From a virus: a stretch of DNA of 37,793 nucleotides. Below the pieces are notes generated by a model. The model did no database searches and had not been told where the DNA came from. It saw nothing but the letters and a program-made list of their open reading frames with translations. Of the stretch, positions 1 to 8,081 are shown one piece after another; the first letter of the stretch is position 1, and the number at the start of each line of letters is the position of its first letter. The stretch spans positions 1-37,793 of IMG/VR virus record IMGVR_UViG_3300036791_001200; one strand, 5' to 3'. Both the position numbers and the translations under genes were made by a program.

Positions 1-403
1 CGTCGACCACCTGCTCCGGCACCGTCTGCGGCGTCGGCGCCGGCGCGAAGCGAATTTGCAGTCCTTCGGTGCAATAGGCTTCCGGCATCGATCCCGACAC
101 GTCCCCGTAATAAGCTTCGATCTGCCCGACCCGCATACCGTTGAGACGCACCTTCTGATAGCCGGTCGCCGCACCCGGCGACACCGAGACACGCTTCATC
201 TTCAAGAAATCAAACGGCAGGAACTCATACTGTTCGTTTAGCAGCGAGCGGCCGCGCCGGATCATCTCGCGTGCCCGCAGCTCGCGGTACATGCGTTGCT
301 CGGCTAACGCCACGAAGTCCGGGTACACCGGCTGCAACTCGGGACGTTGACCGATCCAGCTATCCACCGAAGTCAGTAAGTCGCTGTAACTCCCAAACGG
401 CAT
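1..403 (-). CDS. Phage adaptor (head-tail connector) protein, 3' end cut by window edge
   Basis: The ATG at 403-401 opens a frame that runs off the left edge, so only the first 134 residues are visible. The protein begins MPFGSYSDLLTSVDSWIGQR, followed by a helical segment FVALAEQRMYRELRAREM. This start is characteristic of the podovirus adaptor proteins that join portal to nozzle (SU10-type adaptor family, recognised from memory). The start overlaps the stop of the upstream gene by one base (TGATG), so the two are probably translationally coupled. Its place directly after the major capsid gene fits the role. The C-terminal half is missing from the window; the right edge carries the genes expected to follow, so the remainder probably lies just beyond the edge of a circular genome. 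Family call is good; exact length unknown. Confidence 0.75.
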   Translation of the reverse strand, partial: MPFGSYSDLLTSVDSWIGQRPELQPVYPDFVALAEQRMYRELRAREMIRRGRSLLNEQYEFLPFDFLKMKRVSVSPGAATGYQKVRLNGMRVGQIEAYYGDVSGSMPEAYCTEGLQIRFAPAPTPQTVPEQVVD

Positions 404-726
404 CAGACACGCCCCTGGTAGGTCTTGAAGAAGCGATTATCATAGTCGTTCAGCCACTTCCGCAGCGCTCGCGGATCGTTAGCGATACCCTCGTCCTTCA
501 GCCGCATCCACACCTGCAACGGTATCTCACCGATCTTCACCGCATGCTTCTGCGTGTTACCGGCATGAATGTCTTTCGGATTGGCTTTCACGTACTCCTG
601 GTTAAGCTCGATCACGTCCCGCCACGCCGTGTGCACGTGGCGGAACATGATCAACCCGTCTTCGTCCTGGTCCAACCACACCTGTAGATTACGCGTGCGG
701 TCCCAGTACAGCATCCGGCTCCACAT
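403..726 (-). CDS. Conserved-looking phage protein of unknown function (107 aa)
   Basis: A compact soluble protein of 107 residues, rich in Trp and charged residues, lying between the major capsid gene and the adaptor gene. There is no signal peptide or membrane segment. The start follows a purine-rich GAAGAGAAG stretch 8-16 bases upstream, and the stop overlaps the adaptor start by one base. Such small proteins between capsid and adaptor are usual in SU10-like morphogenesis clusters and are often minor head or connector components, but I do not recognise the family, so the structural role is inferred from position only. Confidence 0.8.
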   Translation of the reverse strand: MWSRMLYWDRTRNLQVWLDQDEDGLIMFRHVHTAWRDVIELNQEYVKANPKDIHAGNTQKHAVKIGEIPLQVWMRLKDEGIANDPRALRKWLNDYDNRFFKTYQGRV

Positions 727-761
727 CGTGTAACGCTTCTCTTCACACCTAGTTCTGCACT

Positions 762-1730
762 CTAGGTGAGGTCGGCGACGACGAAATGCGCTTGCGGCGC
801 ATCCACCCGCAGTGTGCCCTCGTAGACGATCATGCCGTTGGTGGCGTCGCTGACTTTCGCCAGGTCTTCGGTCACGAAGTTGGATTGCGGCAGGTTAGCG
901 ACAGTAACGTAATCCCAGTCGATGCCAAAGGCCATCGCCGCCGGCATGAAGCGTGACGGCACGATGTTAAGCTCGCCGAAGTCGGTGACATAGACACTGA
1001 CGGCGCCGATGATCGCCGACTGCTTCACCTGCTGCATCATGTATTCCGAGGTCGCCGCCCCCGCGGTGTTGATCAGCGCCGAGAAGTGCCGTTTCAGCGT
1101 CGGTCCCACCATCAGCGTATCCGGCTTGCCACCAAGCTGGTAGGCGGCCTGCATGCCGTCCCCGATCAGGCTGATCGTGATCGGCCGCGCCGTGCCGGCA
1201 ACCGGCGCCGTAGAACCGTCCCCGGCTGGCGCAGTACCGGTGGCGCCGGTCAGATAACTGCTGACGTACGCCGGGAAGCTCGCCATCTCCCTGGGATCGG
1301 TGCCCTTTTTGATCTGCACCCCGGTCATGCCGGTGAGCGAGGCTTCGAGGTCACGCTTGATCTCGATACCCTTTATCACCTGCTGATAGGCTACTTCCCT
1401 GGCACGGCCAGCCTTCTCAACCACGTTCAACGTGCGCGAAACCGACCAATTCTTCGCGGCGATCTGGCAATAGTTGCCCAACCGCACGGTCGGCAGTGGT
1501 TGCGTCAAGGTGACGACGAACCCTTCCGGCTGCGCATTCTTTGCCGGCGCCACCAAATGCTGCACCTGCCACTCGTGATAGATCGCCGCCGCGCTCGCCT
1601 TGGTGGCGTTACTGTACAGCGGCGTGTCTTCAGGGTCGATACGGCTGATTTTATCGATCAAGTCTTCACGTTGACCGATGGCTTTGTTGGCGCCAGTAGT
1701 TAAATACGTGCCTGCATCTGCTACGGCCAT
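762..1730 (-). CDS. Major capsid protein (DUF5309 / SU10-type major head protein)
   Basis: This 322-aa protein forms the icosahedral head shell. The N-terminus (AGTYLTTGANKAIGQREDL, then IDKISRIDPEDTPLYSN) and the block ending in NWSVSRTLNVVEKAGRAREV match what I know of the DUF5309 family, the HK97-fold major head proteins of SU10-like and related phages. The 322-aa length fits that family. The start lies two bases after the scaffold stop, with a GGTGAGAG ribosome-binding stretch inside the scaffold's last codons, so the two are co-translated. Scaffold-then-capsid order is canonical. There is no separate protease gene; scaffold removal may be non-proteolytic. Confidence 0.92.
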   Translation of the reverse strand: MAVADAGTYLTTGANKAIGQREDLIDKISRIDPEDTPLYSNATKASAAAIYHEWQVQHLVAPAKNAQPEGFVVTLTQPLPTVRLGNYCQIAAKNWSVSRTLNVVEKAGRAREVAYQQVIKGIEIKRDLEASLTGMTGVQIKKGTDPREMASFPAYVSSYLTGATGTAPAGDGSTAPVAGTARPITISLIGDGMQAAYQLGGKPDTLMVGPTLKRHFSALINTAGAATSEYMMQQVKQSAIIGAVSVYVTDFGELNIVPSRFMPAAMAFGIDWDYVTVANLPQSNFVTEDLAKVSDATNGMIVYEGTLRVDAPQAHFVVADLT

Positions 1731-1732
1731 GA

Positions 1733-2851
1733 TTAGCTCTCACCCCGTTCGGCGAGGATCGCGTCAACTGCTGAGTTGATCGACGGCGCCCGCCTGAATT
1801 GCACCTGCGCCGCCTGCCGGCGGGTTGCGTTGGGATCGGTGTTCGGCACATGCCGTTTCGCTGGCACTGTCCTGCCTGGTGACGGCGCTACCTTTTTGCC
1901 GTCCAGGTCGAGGCCACGCGATTTGCGGTAAGCCGCGGCATCGCGCATCATCAGCACCAGGCGAGGATCGAAGATACGGTCCAGCTCTTCGATGCGGTAG
2001 CCATAGTGTTCTACCGCAACACGAGACATCTCGCTGATCTCACGCTGGGCGACCTCGGGCTGCTGCCAGGCGGGGACGCGCTGCAACAGTATTTGCCGCG
2101 CTTCCTCCCTGGCCTGGGCGATCAGTTGCTGCTGCTCACGACCTTTCGTCTCCACGAGACGCTGTTGCTCTTGCCTGATCGCATCCAGCTTCCGCTCCCG
2201 TTCCTGCGCCCGGATTTTCTCCCGTGCCCAGGCGGCAGGATCGGTGCGTTCGAGTTCATCCCAGTTGATGTGCTGTCCACCGGCTTCGATCTGTGCCTGC
2301 ATTCTCCCTAGCATCTCGCCGTAAGCGGCGCGCTCACCCCGCACTTCGGCCACTTCAGACTCGAATGCTTTGCGCGCATTCGCGTTCTCGGCCGACTTAC
2401 GGGAATAGTCTTGCTGGCGTAGATAACCCTTTTGCAGTTCCGATAGCTTTACCCGTTCCAGCTTGTCACCGACTTTAAGCTCGTATTCCGGCTCTTCGGT
2501 GGTGCCTTCGGGTGCTTCGGCATCCTGCTCCGGCGGCTCCGCAGCCCCAGCTTCTTCGGTGGTAGCCTCCGGCTCCGGGGCGGTGCGCTCTTCTGCATCG
2601 CGCGTGTCGCTTTCCGCAGCGGGAGGTTCGTCATCGCGCGGCTCTCGCGACGCTCTTGCGTCGCCTTCAGCCTCGCGTGGAAGCGCTTTCGACGATGCTG
2701 GCGGGCGGGTGCCGGGGTGTTCCGATCGCTCGTCCAACAGTATCGCGGCGGCTTCATGCACCGATAACCGACCGGTGCGAGCACCAGGCGACGCAAGAGC
2801 GTCGCGGGGTGCTGGCGTATCGGTCGGCGGCGAAGGAATAGTATCAGGCAT
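1733..2851 (-). CDS. Scaffolding protein
   Basis: This 372-aa protein probably guides procapsid assembly. It has the expected composition: a disordered, acidic and Pro/Ala-rich N-terminus (residues 1-125), a short conserved-looking motif around YELKVGDKLERVKLSELQKG, a long Gln/Glu/Arg-rich coiled coil (about residues 130-280), and a basic C-terminus of the kind that contacts capsid protein. Its location just before the capsid gene supports the call. The frame contains two copies of the interspersed 18-bp palindrome (2647-2664 and 2788-2805), read as GDARASRE and RDALASPG, both in the disordered part. The start overlaps the preceding gene's end by 8 bases. Confidence 0.85.
   Translation of the reverse strand: MPDTIPSPPTDTPAPRDALASPGARTGRLSVHEAAAILLDERSEHPGTRPPASSKALPREAEGDARASREPRDDEPPAAESDTRDAEERTAPEPEATTEEAGAAEPPEQDAEAPEGTTEEPEYELKVGDKLERVKLSELQKGYLRQQDYSRKSAENANARKAFESEVAEVRGERAAYGEMLGRMQAQIEAGGQHINWDELERTDPAAWAREKIRAQERERKLDAIRQEQQRLVETKGREQQQLIAQAREEARQILLQRVPAWQQPEVAQREISEMSRVAVEHYGYRIEELDRIFDPRLVLMMRDAAAYRKSRGLDLDGKKVAPSPGRTVPAKRHVPNTDPNATRRQAAQVQFRRAPSINSAVDAILAERGES
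2647..2664 (+). repeat. Interspersed 18-bp palindrome, copy 1
   Basis: GCGACGCTCTTGCGTCGC: a 7-bp stem with a TCTT loop, inside the scaffold gene (minus strand reads GDARASRE). Preceded by CTCTC and followed by C, as in copy 5. Confidence 0.85.
2788..2805 (-). repeat. Interspersed 18-bp palindrome, copy 2
   Basis: The same 18-bp element in the opposite orientation, again in the scaffold gene; read as RDALASP. Flanked by CCCC on its 5' side on the minus strand, as in copy 3. Confidence 0.85.
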
Positions 2852-3113
2852 CGTCTTCGTCCATGCTATTCTGGGCTTCGCGGCCCACCGCGACCCACTC
2901 TCTGAGAATGTCGAGCAAACTCTCGGCGCCGTTCACCATGCGCCGGCTGCGCTCGCGCTCGATATCGCCCTGGCTGTCGTCGCCGGAGGTCACGAACAGC
3001 GTGTAAGCACGCCTATTCAACTCGTCGCACGCCGCTTTCAGCGTGTCGTGCCGCAACACGTCCTCGGCGGTGCGCCCGCGAGTGACCGCACCGGCGTGGC
3101 TATTGCTCGACAT
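2844..3113 (-). CDS. Small phage protein between portal and scaffold (89 aa)
   Basis: A small acidic, helical protein with an acidic end (EDDA). The frame is open further upstream (TTG at 3146, ATG at 3134), but the ATG at 3113 gives the smallest overlap (14 bases) with the portal's last codons, the style used throughout this operon; none of the three starts has a strong Shine-Dalgarno. The stop overlaps the scaffold start by 8 bases. Proteins of this size sit between portal and scaffold in many SU10-like phages. The function is unknown and I see no recognisable motif. Confidence 0.7.
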   Translation of the reverse strand: MSSNSHAGAVTRGRTAEDVLRHDTLKAACDELNRRAYTLFVTSGDDSQGDIERERSRRMVNGAESLLDILREWVAVGREAQNSMDEDDA

Positions 3114-5496
3114 CGGGATTGGCGATCTGAGCATTCGACTGTCCAACCTGGTGCGCGATGCGATAATGTTCGAGCGCCGTCTCGTTTTGCAGTTGCGCCA
3201 TATCGACGCGCATATCCTGCATCGCCTTCAACTGCTGCAACTGCACGTCGGCTTCGGCCTTCATCCGCTCCAACTGCAACTGCTGCTGCGCCATCCACTG
3301 CTCCATCTGCATTTTTTGCTGGTTGCGCTGCGTTTCCGCCTGCTGCTTCGCCTGGCCGCCCTGAATCTGCGCCTGCGTGCGCGCCATGATCGCCTGCGCC
3401 TGCGCCTGCGCGGCTGGATTTGGAGCGGTTTTAGCCTGTTGCGCCGCTTGCTGCGCCTGCGCTGCCTGCTGCGCCATCATCTGGTCGACATTTGGCGGCA
3501 ACTGCTTAAAATAGCGGTTTATGTTGCGGTAGGGGCTGAGATTGAGCAGATCGGTGAGCGTATTGCGGTATTCCGGCAGCCCCACTAACGGATTTCCTGG
3601 CCCCAAAGTCTGAAAAACCTGTTCCTGCGTCGCTTTCATCGACATCAACGTGCCGACGCGCACCTGATCGCTGTCGTTTCCCAATCCAACTACTGGAATG
3701 ACGTTCATCGACGGGTCGAGGCCGTGCGGATCGACGGTCAGGAAGCCTTGCGCGGTCTTGAAGGTGACGAGCCGGTCCTGGTAGTGCACGGCGAGCCTGA
3801 GCAAGGCGCGAAACAGGTCGGTAATGGCGTTTTCAACATAATTTCGCGCGATCGTCTCGATCCGCAGTTGCGCCTGCGCCACGACGGCACGCACGCCAAC
3901 CTCGGTGGAGGATTGCAGGGCATCGGGGTCGAGGCCGGCCGATTGCGGCGACACCCCGGTTCTGAACTCCCTGATCTTGTCGAGCCGGTCGATCATCGGG
4001 AACGCCTGCTCGCCAACGAAGGGTATCGGCAGCGGCGCGTACGCACCGGGCGCCCGCACCTTGATGATGCGGCCGAAGCTCTCATCCGCGGCGTCGTCGA
4101 GATTGACCTGTCCTTCGACGGCGGCGAATTTCGGGTTGATGGCTTGATAGAGGCTGTCTAACTGATTACGCAGGATCGCGGTCTGGATGTCTTGCAGATC
4201 GAGCACCAGGCGGGCAACGCCAGTGCCGATCACCGAGTGCGGCACGTTATAGGGCGAGCCAACGGTGAACTCCCACACGTCGGTGCGCTCGCGATCAATG
4301 ATCTCGAACTCTTCCCCTACTGCCGTGACGCGCCAGATTTCGGGTACCCCGTCGCCGTCGGTATCGACGCGCACGTTGGCCTGGATGACGCTGAGCGGGT
4401 AGGTGGTCGGATCGTCGCTGATGGTGGTGTCGCGCTGACGCAGCGTGTGCGGCACCCGCGCCTGCCGCTCCGCGGTCATCGATTTGTCGGTGCCGGCATA
4501 CTCCACCACGTCTTTGTAGCGATACCCGGCCGCGGTCATCTCACCGACGGTGCGGGTGCAATCGATCGCCATCAGCTTGGCATCGTCGGGCGTGGTGCAG
4601 GCGGGATCGAGCAGGAACTCGTCGGGCGGCACACAGGAGACCTTGATCACCGTCTTCGAGGTCTTGCGGGAGAGGCGCAGGTAGAAGGTCGGCGGCAGCG
4701 CAGGCGGAGGCGCCGCTGGAGGCATTGGGAGCGCTTGTGGAGGCGCCTGACCGTTCAAGGGCTGTGCAGGTGCAGCCAGGGCTCCTGGTGGCCCTGGCGG
4801 CCCTCCTACGGGCATAGGCGGCCCACTGGGCGCCCCTATTGGTCCGATCGGCCCTGCCGGCCCTGCCGGCGGCGGCACCTGCGGTGCCGGAGGCACGGTA
4901 TCGGGCGACGCGAGAGCGTCGCGGGGTGGCGATGCCTCGTCTTCGTCGCCTTCCTCGTCTTCGGCCTCTTCCGGTTCCTCTTGTCGCCGCTCAAGCACCG
5001 TCGCATCGGTTGCGGCGGCGAGCGCATCCGCCTCATCCGCGGTCAGCCCCTGATACTCTTCCTCGCTGACGCTCTCACAATCTTCGGCACGATGGTAGAA
5101 AACGCCCATATCCGCGACCAGACCATCACGGAAGAAGTCTGAGAGGATAGTCCAGCCGCGGTTCTCGCGCAGGAACAGCCAGTGCACGTAGTCGGTGGCA
5201 ATCTCGGCCTGGCGCTGCGCTTCTGCCGACGTAGCCTCGTAGGAGACCAGGTGGCCGGAGGCGCCGAACATCTTCATCAACTGGGCGTGCACCGCCTCGA
5301 CAGTATCCCTAACTTCCATCGAGACGGCGCTTGAACGGTTACGTCGCGAGTTCGCTCTGACCAAGCCTTTATAATAGTTCCACTGCCGAACTCTTTCCGG
5401 TCCTAACTGCCCATCGCGATATTGGCGTGCATCCGTCACCAGTGCCGTGAACACGCGCTGGAAGGCGGCATCGCCAAGTTTGCGACGGGCGGCCAT
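3100..5496 (-). CDS. Portal protein (SU10-type, 798 aa)
   Basis: This would form the dodecameric portal through which DNA enters and leaves the head. The N-terminal region (ARQYRDGQLGPERVRQWNYY, residues 24-42, and SMEVRDTVEAVHAQLMKMF, 59-77), the overall length, and a long Gln/Ala-rich C-terminal barrel-like helix (about 690-790) fit the large podovirus portals. The odd part is residues 170-270: an acidic run (173-188), the peptide RDALASP encoded by the interspersed palindrome (4905-4922), then a collagen-like Pro/Gly tract. Conserved portal sequence resumes at TFYLRLSRKTSKTVIKVSCV. The insert looks like a surface-exposed loop extension. It starts three bases after the stop of the Pro/Gly-rich gene. 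Confidence 0.9.
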   Translation of the reverse strand: MAARRKLGDAAFQRVFTALVTDARQYRDGQLGPERVRQWNYYKGLVRANSRRNRSSAVSMEVRDTVEAVHAQLMKMFGASGHLVSYEATSAEAQRQAEIATDYVHWLFLRENRGWTILSDFFRDGLVADMGVFYHRAEDCESVSEEEYQGLTADEADALAAATDATVLERRQEEPEEAEDEEGDEDEASPPRDALASPDTVPPAPQVPPPAGPAGPIGPIGAPSGPPMPVGGPPGPPGALAAPAQPLNGQAPPQALPMPPAAPPPALPPTFYLRLSRKTSKTVIKVSCVPPDEFLLDPACTTPDDAKLMAIDCTRTVGEMTAAGYRYKDVVEYAGTDKSMTAERQARVPHTLRQRDTTISDDPTTYPLSVIQANVRVDTDGDGVPEIWRVTAVGEEFEIIDRERTDVWEFTVGSPYNVPHSVIGTGVARLVLDLQDIQTAILRNQLDSLYQAINPKFAAVEGQVNLDDAADESFGRIIKVRAPGAYAPLPIPFVGEQAFPMIDRLDKIREFRTGVSPQSAGLDPDALQSSTEVGVRAVVAQAQLRIETIARNYVENAITDLFRALLRLAVHYQDRLVTFKTAQGFLTVDPHGLDPSMNVIPVVGLGNDSDQVRVGTLMSMKATQEQVFQTLGPGNPLVGLPEYRNTLTDLLNLSPYRNINRYFKQLPPNVDQMMAQQAAQAQQAAQQAKTAPNPAAQAQAQAIMARTQAQIQGGQAKQQAETQRNQQKMQMEQWMAQQQLQLERMKAEADVQLQQLKAMQDMRVDMAQLQNETALEHYRIAHQVGQSNAQIANPDVEQ
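4905..4922 (-). repeat. Interspersed 18-bp palindrome, copy 3
   Basis: GCGACGCTCTCGCGTCGC (minus strand), one loop change, in the portal gene at the border between acidic and Pro/Gly tracts; read as RDALASP. Confidence 0.85.
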
Positions 5497-5499
5497 TGG

Positions 5500-5958
5500 T
5501 TAGGCAGGCTTCGGCTGCGCGGTCAGCGGCGGCGCCACCGTCACCGGACCGATGCCGGGATAATTTACGACGATGTAGGGCGGCGGAGTGATCGGCTGCA
5601 CCGGGAAACTGCCCGGAACGACGGTCGTTGGATCGCCTGGGCTCGGTGGCTGCGGCGGCGTCAGTTCCGGCGGCACGTTGGGTGGATAGATCGGGCCACC
5701 ACCGACAGCGGGTGGGATCGGATGCTCGGGATGGCCAGGATACCAGGGCGGTTGCCCACCACCGGGCGGTATGATCGGCCCACCGCCGACGACCGGCGGA
5801 ATAGGATGTTCGACATGCGGCGGTGGTCCACCCGGCATCGGGCCACCACCTACTGACAACCCAGTAAGTGTCGCCTCGCCGATCAAAACGACATTTTGCG
5901 CCGTGCGGGCCAACTTGTCATAGAGCATGCCGGTGATAGTTAGTTCTACTGCTGCCAT
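5500..5958 (-). CDS. Pro/Gly-rich repetitive phage protein (152 aa)
   Basis: The frame opens at 5967, but the ATG at 5958 (MAAVELTITGMLYDKLARTA) is preferred: GGAG lies 8 bases upstream of it and only 3 upstream of the outer ATG. A short ordered N-terminus of about 40 residues is followed by a low-complexity domain with two copies of HPIPPxVGGGPIxPP, then Pro-rich sequence to the end. There is no signal peptide. It lies between a PEP-CTERM protein gene and the portal gene, so it may be a minor virion or decoration protein, but no family is recognised. The Pro/Gly bias parallels inserts in the portal and in an internal virion protein. Confidence 0.7.
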   Translation of the reverse strand: MAAVELTITGMLYDKLARTAQNVVLIGEATLTGLSVGGGPMPGGPPPHVEHPIPPVVGGGPIIPPGGGQPPWYPGHPEHPIPPAVGGGPIYPPNVPPELTPPQPPSPGDPTTVVPGSFPVQPITPPPYIVVNYPGIGPVTVAPPLTAQPKPA

Positions 5959-5979
5959 TACATACACTCCAGTTAAGGT

Positions 5980-6627
5980 TCAGCGACTACGGGAACGCAG
6001 GAACGTCAGCCCGGTCAGGCCAACGAGAAACAGCGCCAGTGAGGCCGGCTCAGGCACAGTTGACGCATCGGCATCGCCGGCAACGCTGGCGGTGAACGGC
6101 GCGATGGTGGTGCCGAGCTGACCGAGGCCAGGAGATACGTTGCTGAAAGCGAACGTAATCGACGACGGCGCCGCCAGTTCGGATACCGGGATCACACTGG
6201 AGGTCAGCGAGAGCGCATCAGGCGGGTTAGATACGTTGACAGATAGCTGGCTGCCGGTGGCGAGGCCGAACGCGGCGTCGATGAACGTGCCACTGAGAAA
6301 ATCGATGCCCGTGCAGCCGGGACCGCTGGTGATGCAGAAATTGCCGCTGTAGTGCTGCAACAGCGCCTGCCCGACCCCTTGCACCGCATCGATACTAGTG
6401 GCTGTGAGATCGAGATCGGCACTGATCGGCGTCACCTGCCCAAGCAGTTGCGTCAGCAACACGGTCGCATCGGTGATGACGATCGTGGTCTGCGTGTCGC
6501 CAGCATTAACAGTGGCAGTGGTGGTGTTAGAGCCGCTCGTCTGGCCAAACGCGGTGATCTGCACCGTCGCATGCGCGGCCGTGACAAGTGCTGCCGAGGC
6601 GACGCCGGCGAGAATAACAGCTTTCAT
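5980..6627 (-). CDS. PEP-CTERM sorting-signal exoprotein encoded in the phage head operon
   Basis: Starting at the ATG at 6627 (AGGAG 8 bases upstream; ATGA overlap with the terminase stop), the 215-aa product has a Sec signal peptide (residues 1-20, ending AHA|T), a Thr/Ser-rich beta-type mature domain with two Cys in FCITSGPGCTG, and a C-terminal PEP-CTERM signal: VPEPASLALFLVGLTGL beginning at residue 191, then a basic RSRSR tail. In host bacteria this signal is recognised by an exosortase, which anchors or releases the protein at the envelope during exopolysaccharide-linked secretion. The mature domain is not recognised. A secreted exosortase substrate between TerL and portal is very unusual. 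It could alter the lysogen or infected-cell surface (exclusion, aggregation), or be a captured host gene. Confidence 0.85.
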   Translation of the reverse strand: MKAVILAGVASAALVTAAHATVQITAFGQTSGSNTTTATVNAGDTQTTIVITDATVLLTQLLGQVTPISADLDLTATSIDAVQGVGQALLQHYSGNFCITSGPGCTGIDFLSGTFIDAAFGLATGSQLSVNVSNPPDALSLTSSVIPVSELAAPSSITFAFSNVSPGLGQLGTTIAPFTASVAGDADASTVPEPASLALFLVGLTGLTFLRSRSR

Positions 6628-8081
6628 ACCACCCACTCCTGCACTGGTGTCGTTACGCGCCGCCGATGGCGGGCGTCAGGCATGTAACCAACCGCCATGT
6701 CGGTGCCGGCGGCAAAGGTGAGCGCCAGTGCATCGGCCACGTCGGGCGAGGCGAGGCCGCGGCGCTTCATCTCGTCTTTGCTCTCGATGCGCATGCGGCC
6801 ATCGGAGGTGAAGCGATAACGAATTGACGTGACCTCGTTGACGAGACGGTCGTGCCGCGGCACGGTGACGGTGCGGGTGGCGAACCAGTCGCGCATGCGC
6901 CCATACAGTTCATCGCGGAGACGGTAATACTGCCCACCGATAGCGGGACTTTCACTGACATTCACACCTATCGTGGGCAGCTCCAGCTCGCGCAACCGGT
7001 CCGCCGCACCGGCACCGAGGCCGATCGCGTCGACGCAAATCGCGGCGGGGCGCATGTCGTCGGGCAGGGTGCTGTACTCGACTTTGACGGCACCGACGAT
7101 GTGCATCAGGTCGGTGGCGCGCCAGATGCGCGGTGTTTCCGGCACCGCGTTGCCGATGCGCTTGATCAGGCAAGAACTGTCGGCGCCGAAACGGGCGAGA
7201 TCGAGACCCCAGACGGCATTACCATAGTCGGAACGAGTAAAGACAGGCAGAACACGCTCCAAAGCGGGTTCAACGAGTGAACGAGGTACGAGTACCTCGT
7301 CCTCGTTCATCGGAAATTCGCCGGTTACGCGTGCTTGGTAGAAAGCGCTGTTGATGCCGTAAGCTTCGGCCTGCTCCTTGATCCATTTAGGGTCGACACG
7401 CGGGCTCTCGGTGCAGGGAACACGAAATGCCAGCCAGGAGCCGGAGAGATCGGTGTGGGTGCGGAAGAAAAATCCGCTGCTACGCAGTGGGTTTCCAGTC
7501 ATCACCGTGATCGCACCGGGGGTCGACATGCTGCCGCTGCCGGCCTCAAACACCTGTTCCGGCACCCCTGACGCCTCGTCGATGATCAGCAGCACATTGG
7601 CGGCATGCACGCCCTGGATCGCCTCCGGCGTCTCGGCGCGTGAGGTACGGGCGGAGACGAAGCACTGCGCCGGCGCGGCTTTCAGCGCCATGCGATCGTT
7701 GAACACTTCAAACAGGTTAGAAATACTTGGCGGGCACTCGCCCAGCCAACGCCGGATTTCCGTCCAGAGGGCGTCATAAAGTTGCTGCGCACTGGGTGCC
7801 GTGACCACGCATTTGGAGGGAAAACGCGTGACGGGAAACCAAATCGCCAACCAGGCAAGTAAGGATGTCTTACCGACACCGTTACCGCTTCTAATCGTGA
7901 TGCGGGTGACGCCGCGACGCAGTGCGTCGAGCACTTTAGCCTGCCAGGGGTCAGGTTTGACGTTGAGAGCTTCTCTAACGAAGGCTAAAGGGTCGCGCGA
8001 CCAGCGGTACATCTGCGCGGCGGCGCCCAGCGTGGGATCGCCAAGCAGCGGCGCAACGGTATCCTGGATTACGATAGCCAT
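6624..8081 (-). CDS. terL: Terminase large subunit (packaging ATPase and nuclease)
   Basis: This 485-aa protein would cut concatemeric DNA and pump it through the portal. The ATPase domain has a Walker A SGNGVGKT (residues 65-72), an adenine-binding-type region upstream, and a Walker B VLLIIDEA (163-170) followed by a coupling motif TGNP (195-198). The C-terminal RNase H-like nuclease has acidic residues in WGLDLARFGAD (291-301), CVDAIGLG (349-356) and SPDVADAL (445-452), giving D294, D351 and D447/D450 as candidate metal ligands. The length is typical. The start overlaps the upstream small gene by 13 bases, and the stop overlaps the downstream PEP-CTERM start (ATGA). Confidence 0.93.
   Translation of the reverse strand: MAIVIQDTVAPLLGDPTLGAAAQMYRWSRDPLAFVREALNVKPDPWQAKVLDALRRGVTRITIRSGNGVGKTSLLAWLAIWFPVTRFPSKCVVTAPSAQQLYDALWTEIRRWLGECPPSISNLFEVFNDRMALKAAPAQCFVSARTSRAETPEAIQGVHAANVLLIIDEASGVPEQVFEAGSGSMSTPGAITVMTGNPLRSSGFFFRTHTDLSGSWLAFRVPCTESPRVDPKWIKEQAEAYGINSAFYQARVTGEFPMNEDEVLVPRSLVEPALERVLPVFTRSDYGNAVWGLDLARFGADSSCLIKRIGNAVPETPRIWRATDLMHIVGAVKVEYSTLPDDMRPAAICVDAIGLGAGAADRLRELELPTIGVNVSESPAIGGQYYRLRDELYGRMRDWFATRTVTVPRHDRLVNEVTSIRYRFTSDGRMRIESKDEMKRRGLASPDVADALALTFAAGTDMAVGYMPDARHRRRVTTPVQEWVV

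Noticed and set aside
3744-5142. Plus-strand frames opposite the portal gene, including one of 316 aa
   Set aside because: They are shadows of the portal coding sequence with Arg/His-rich composition typical of antisense high-GC frames.
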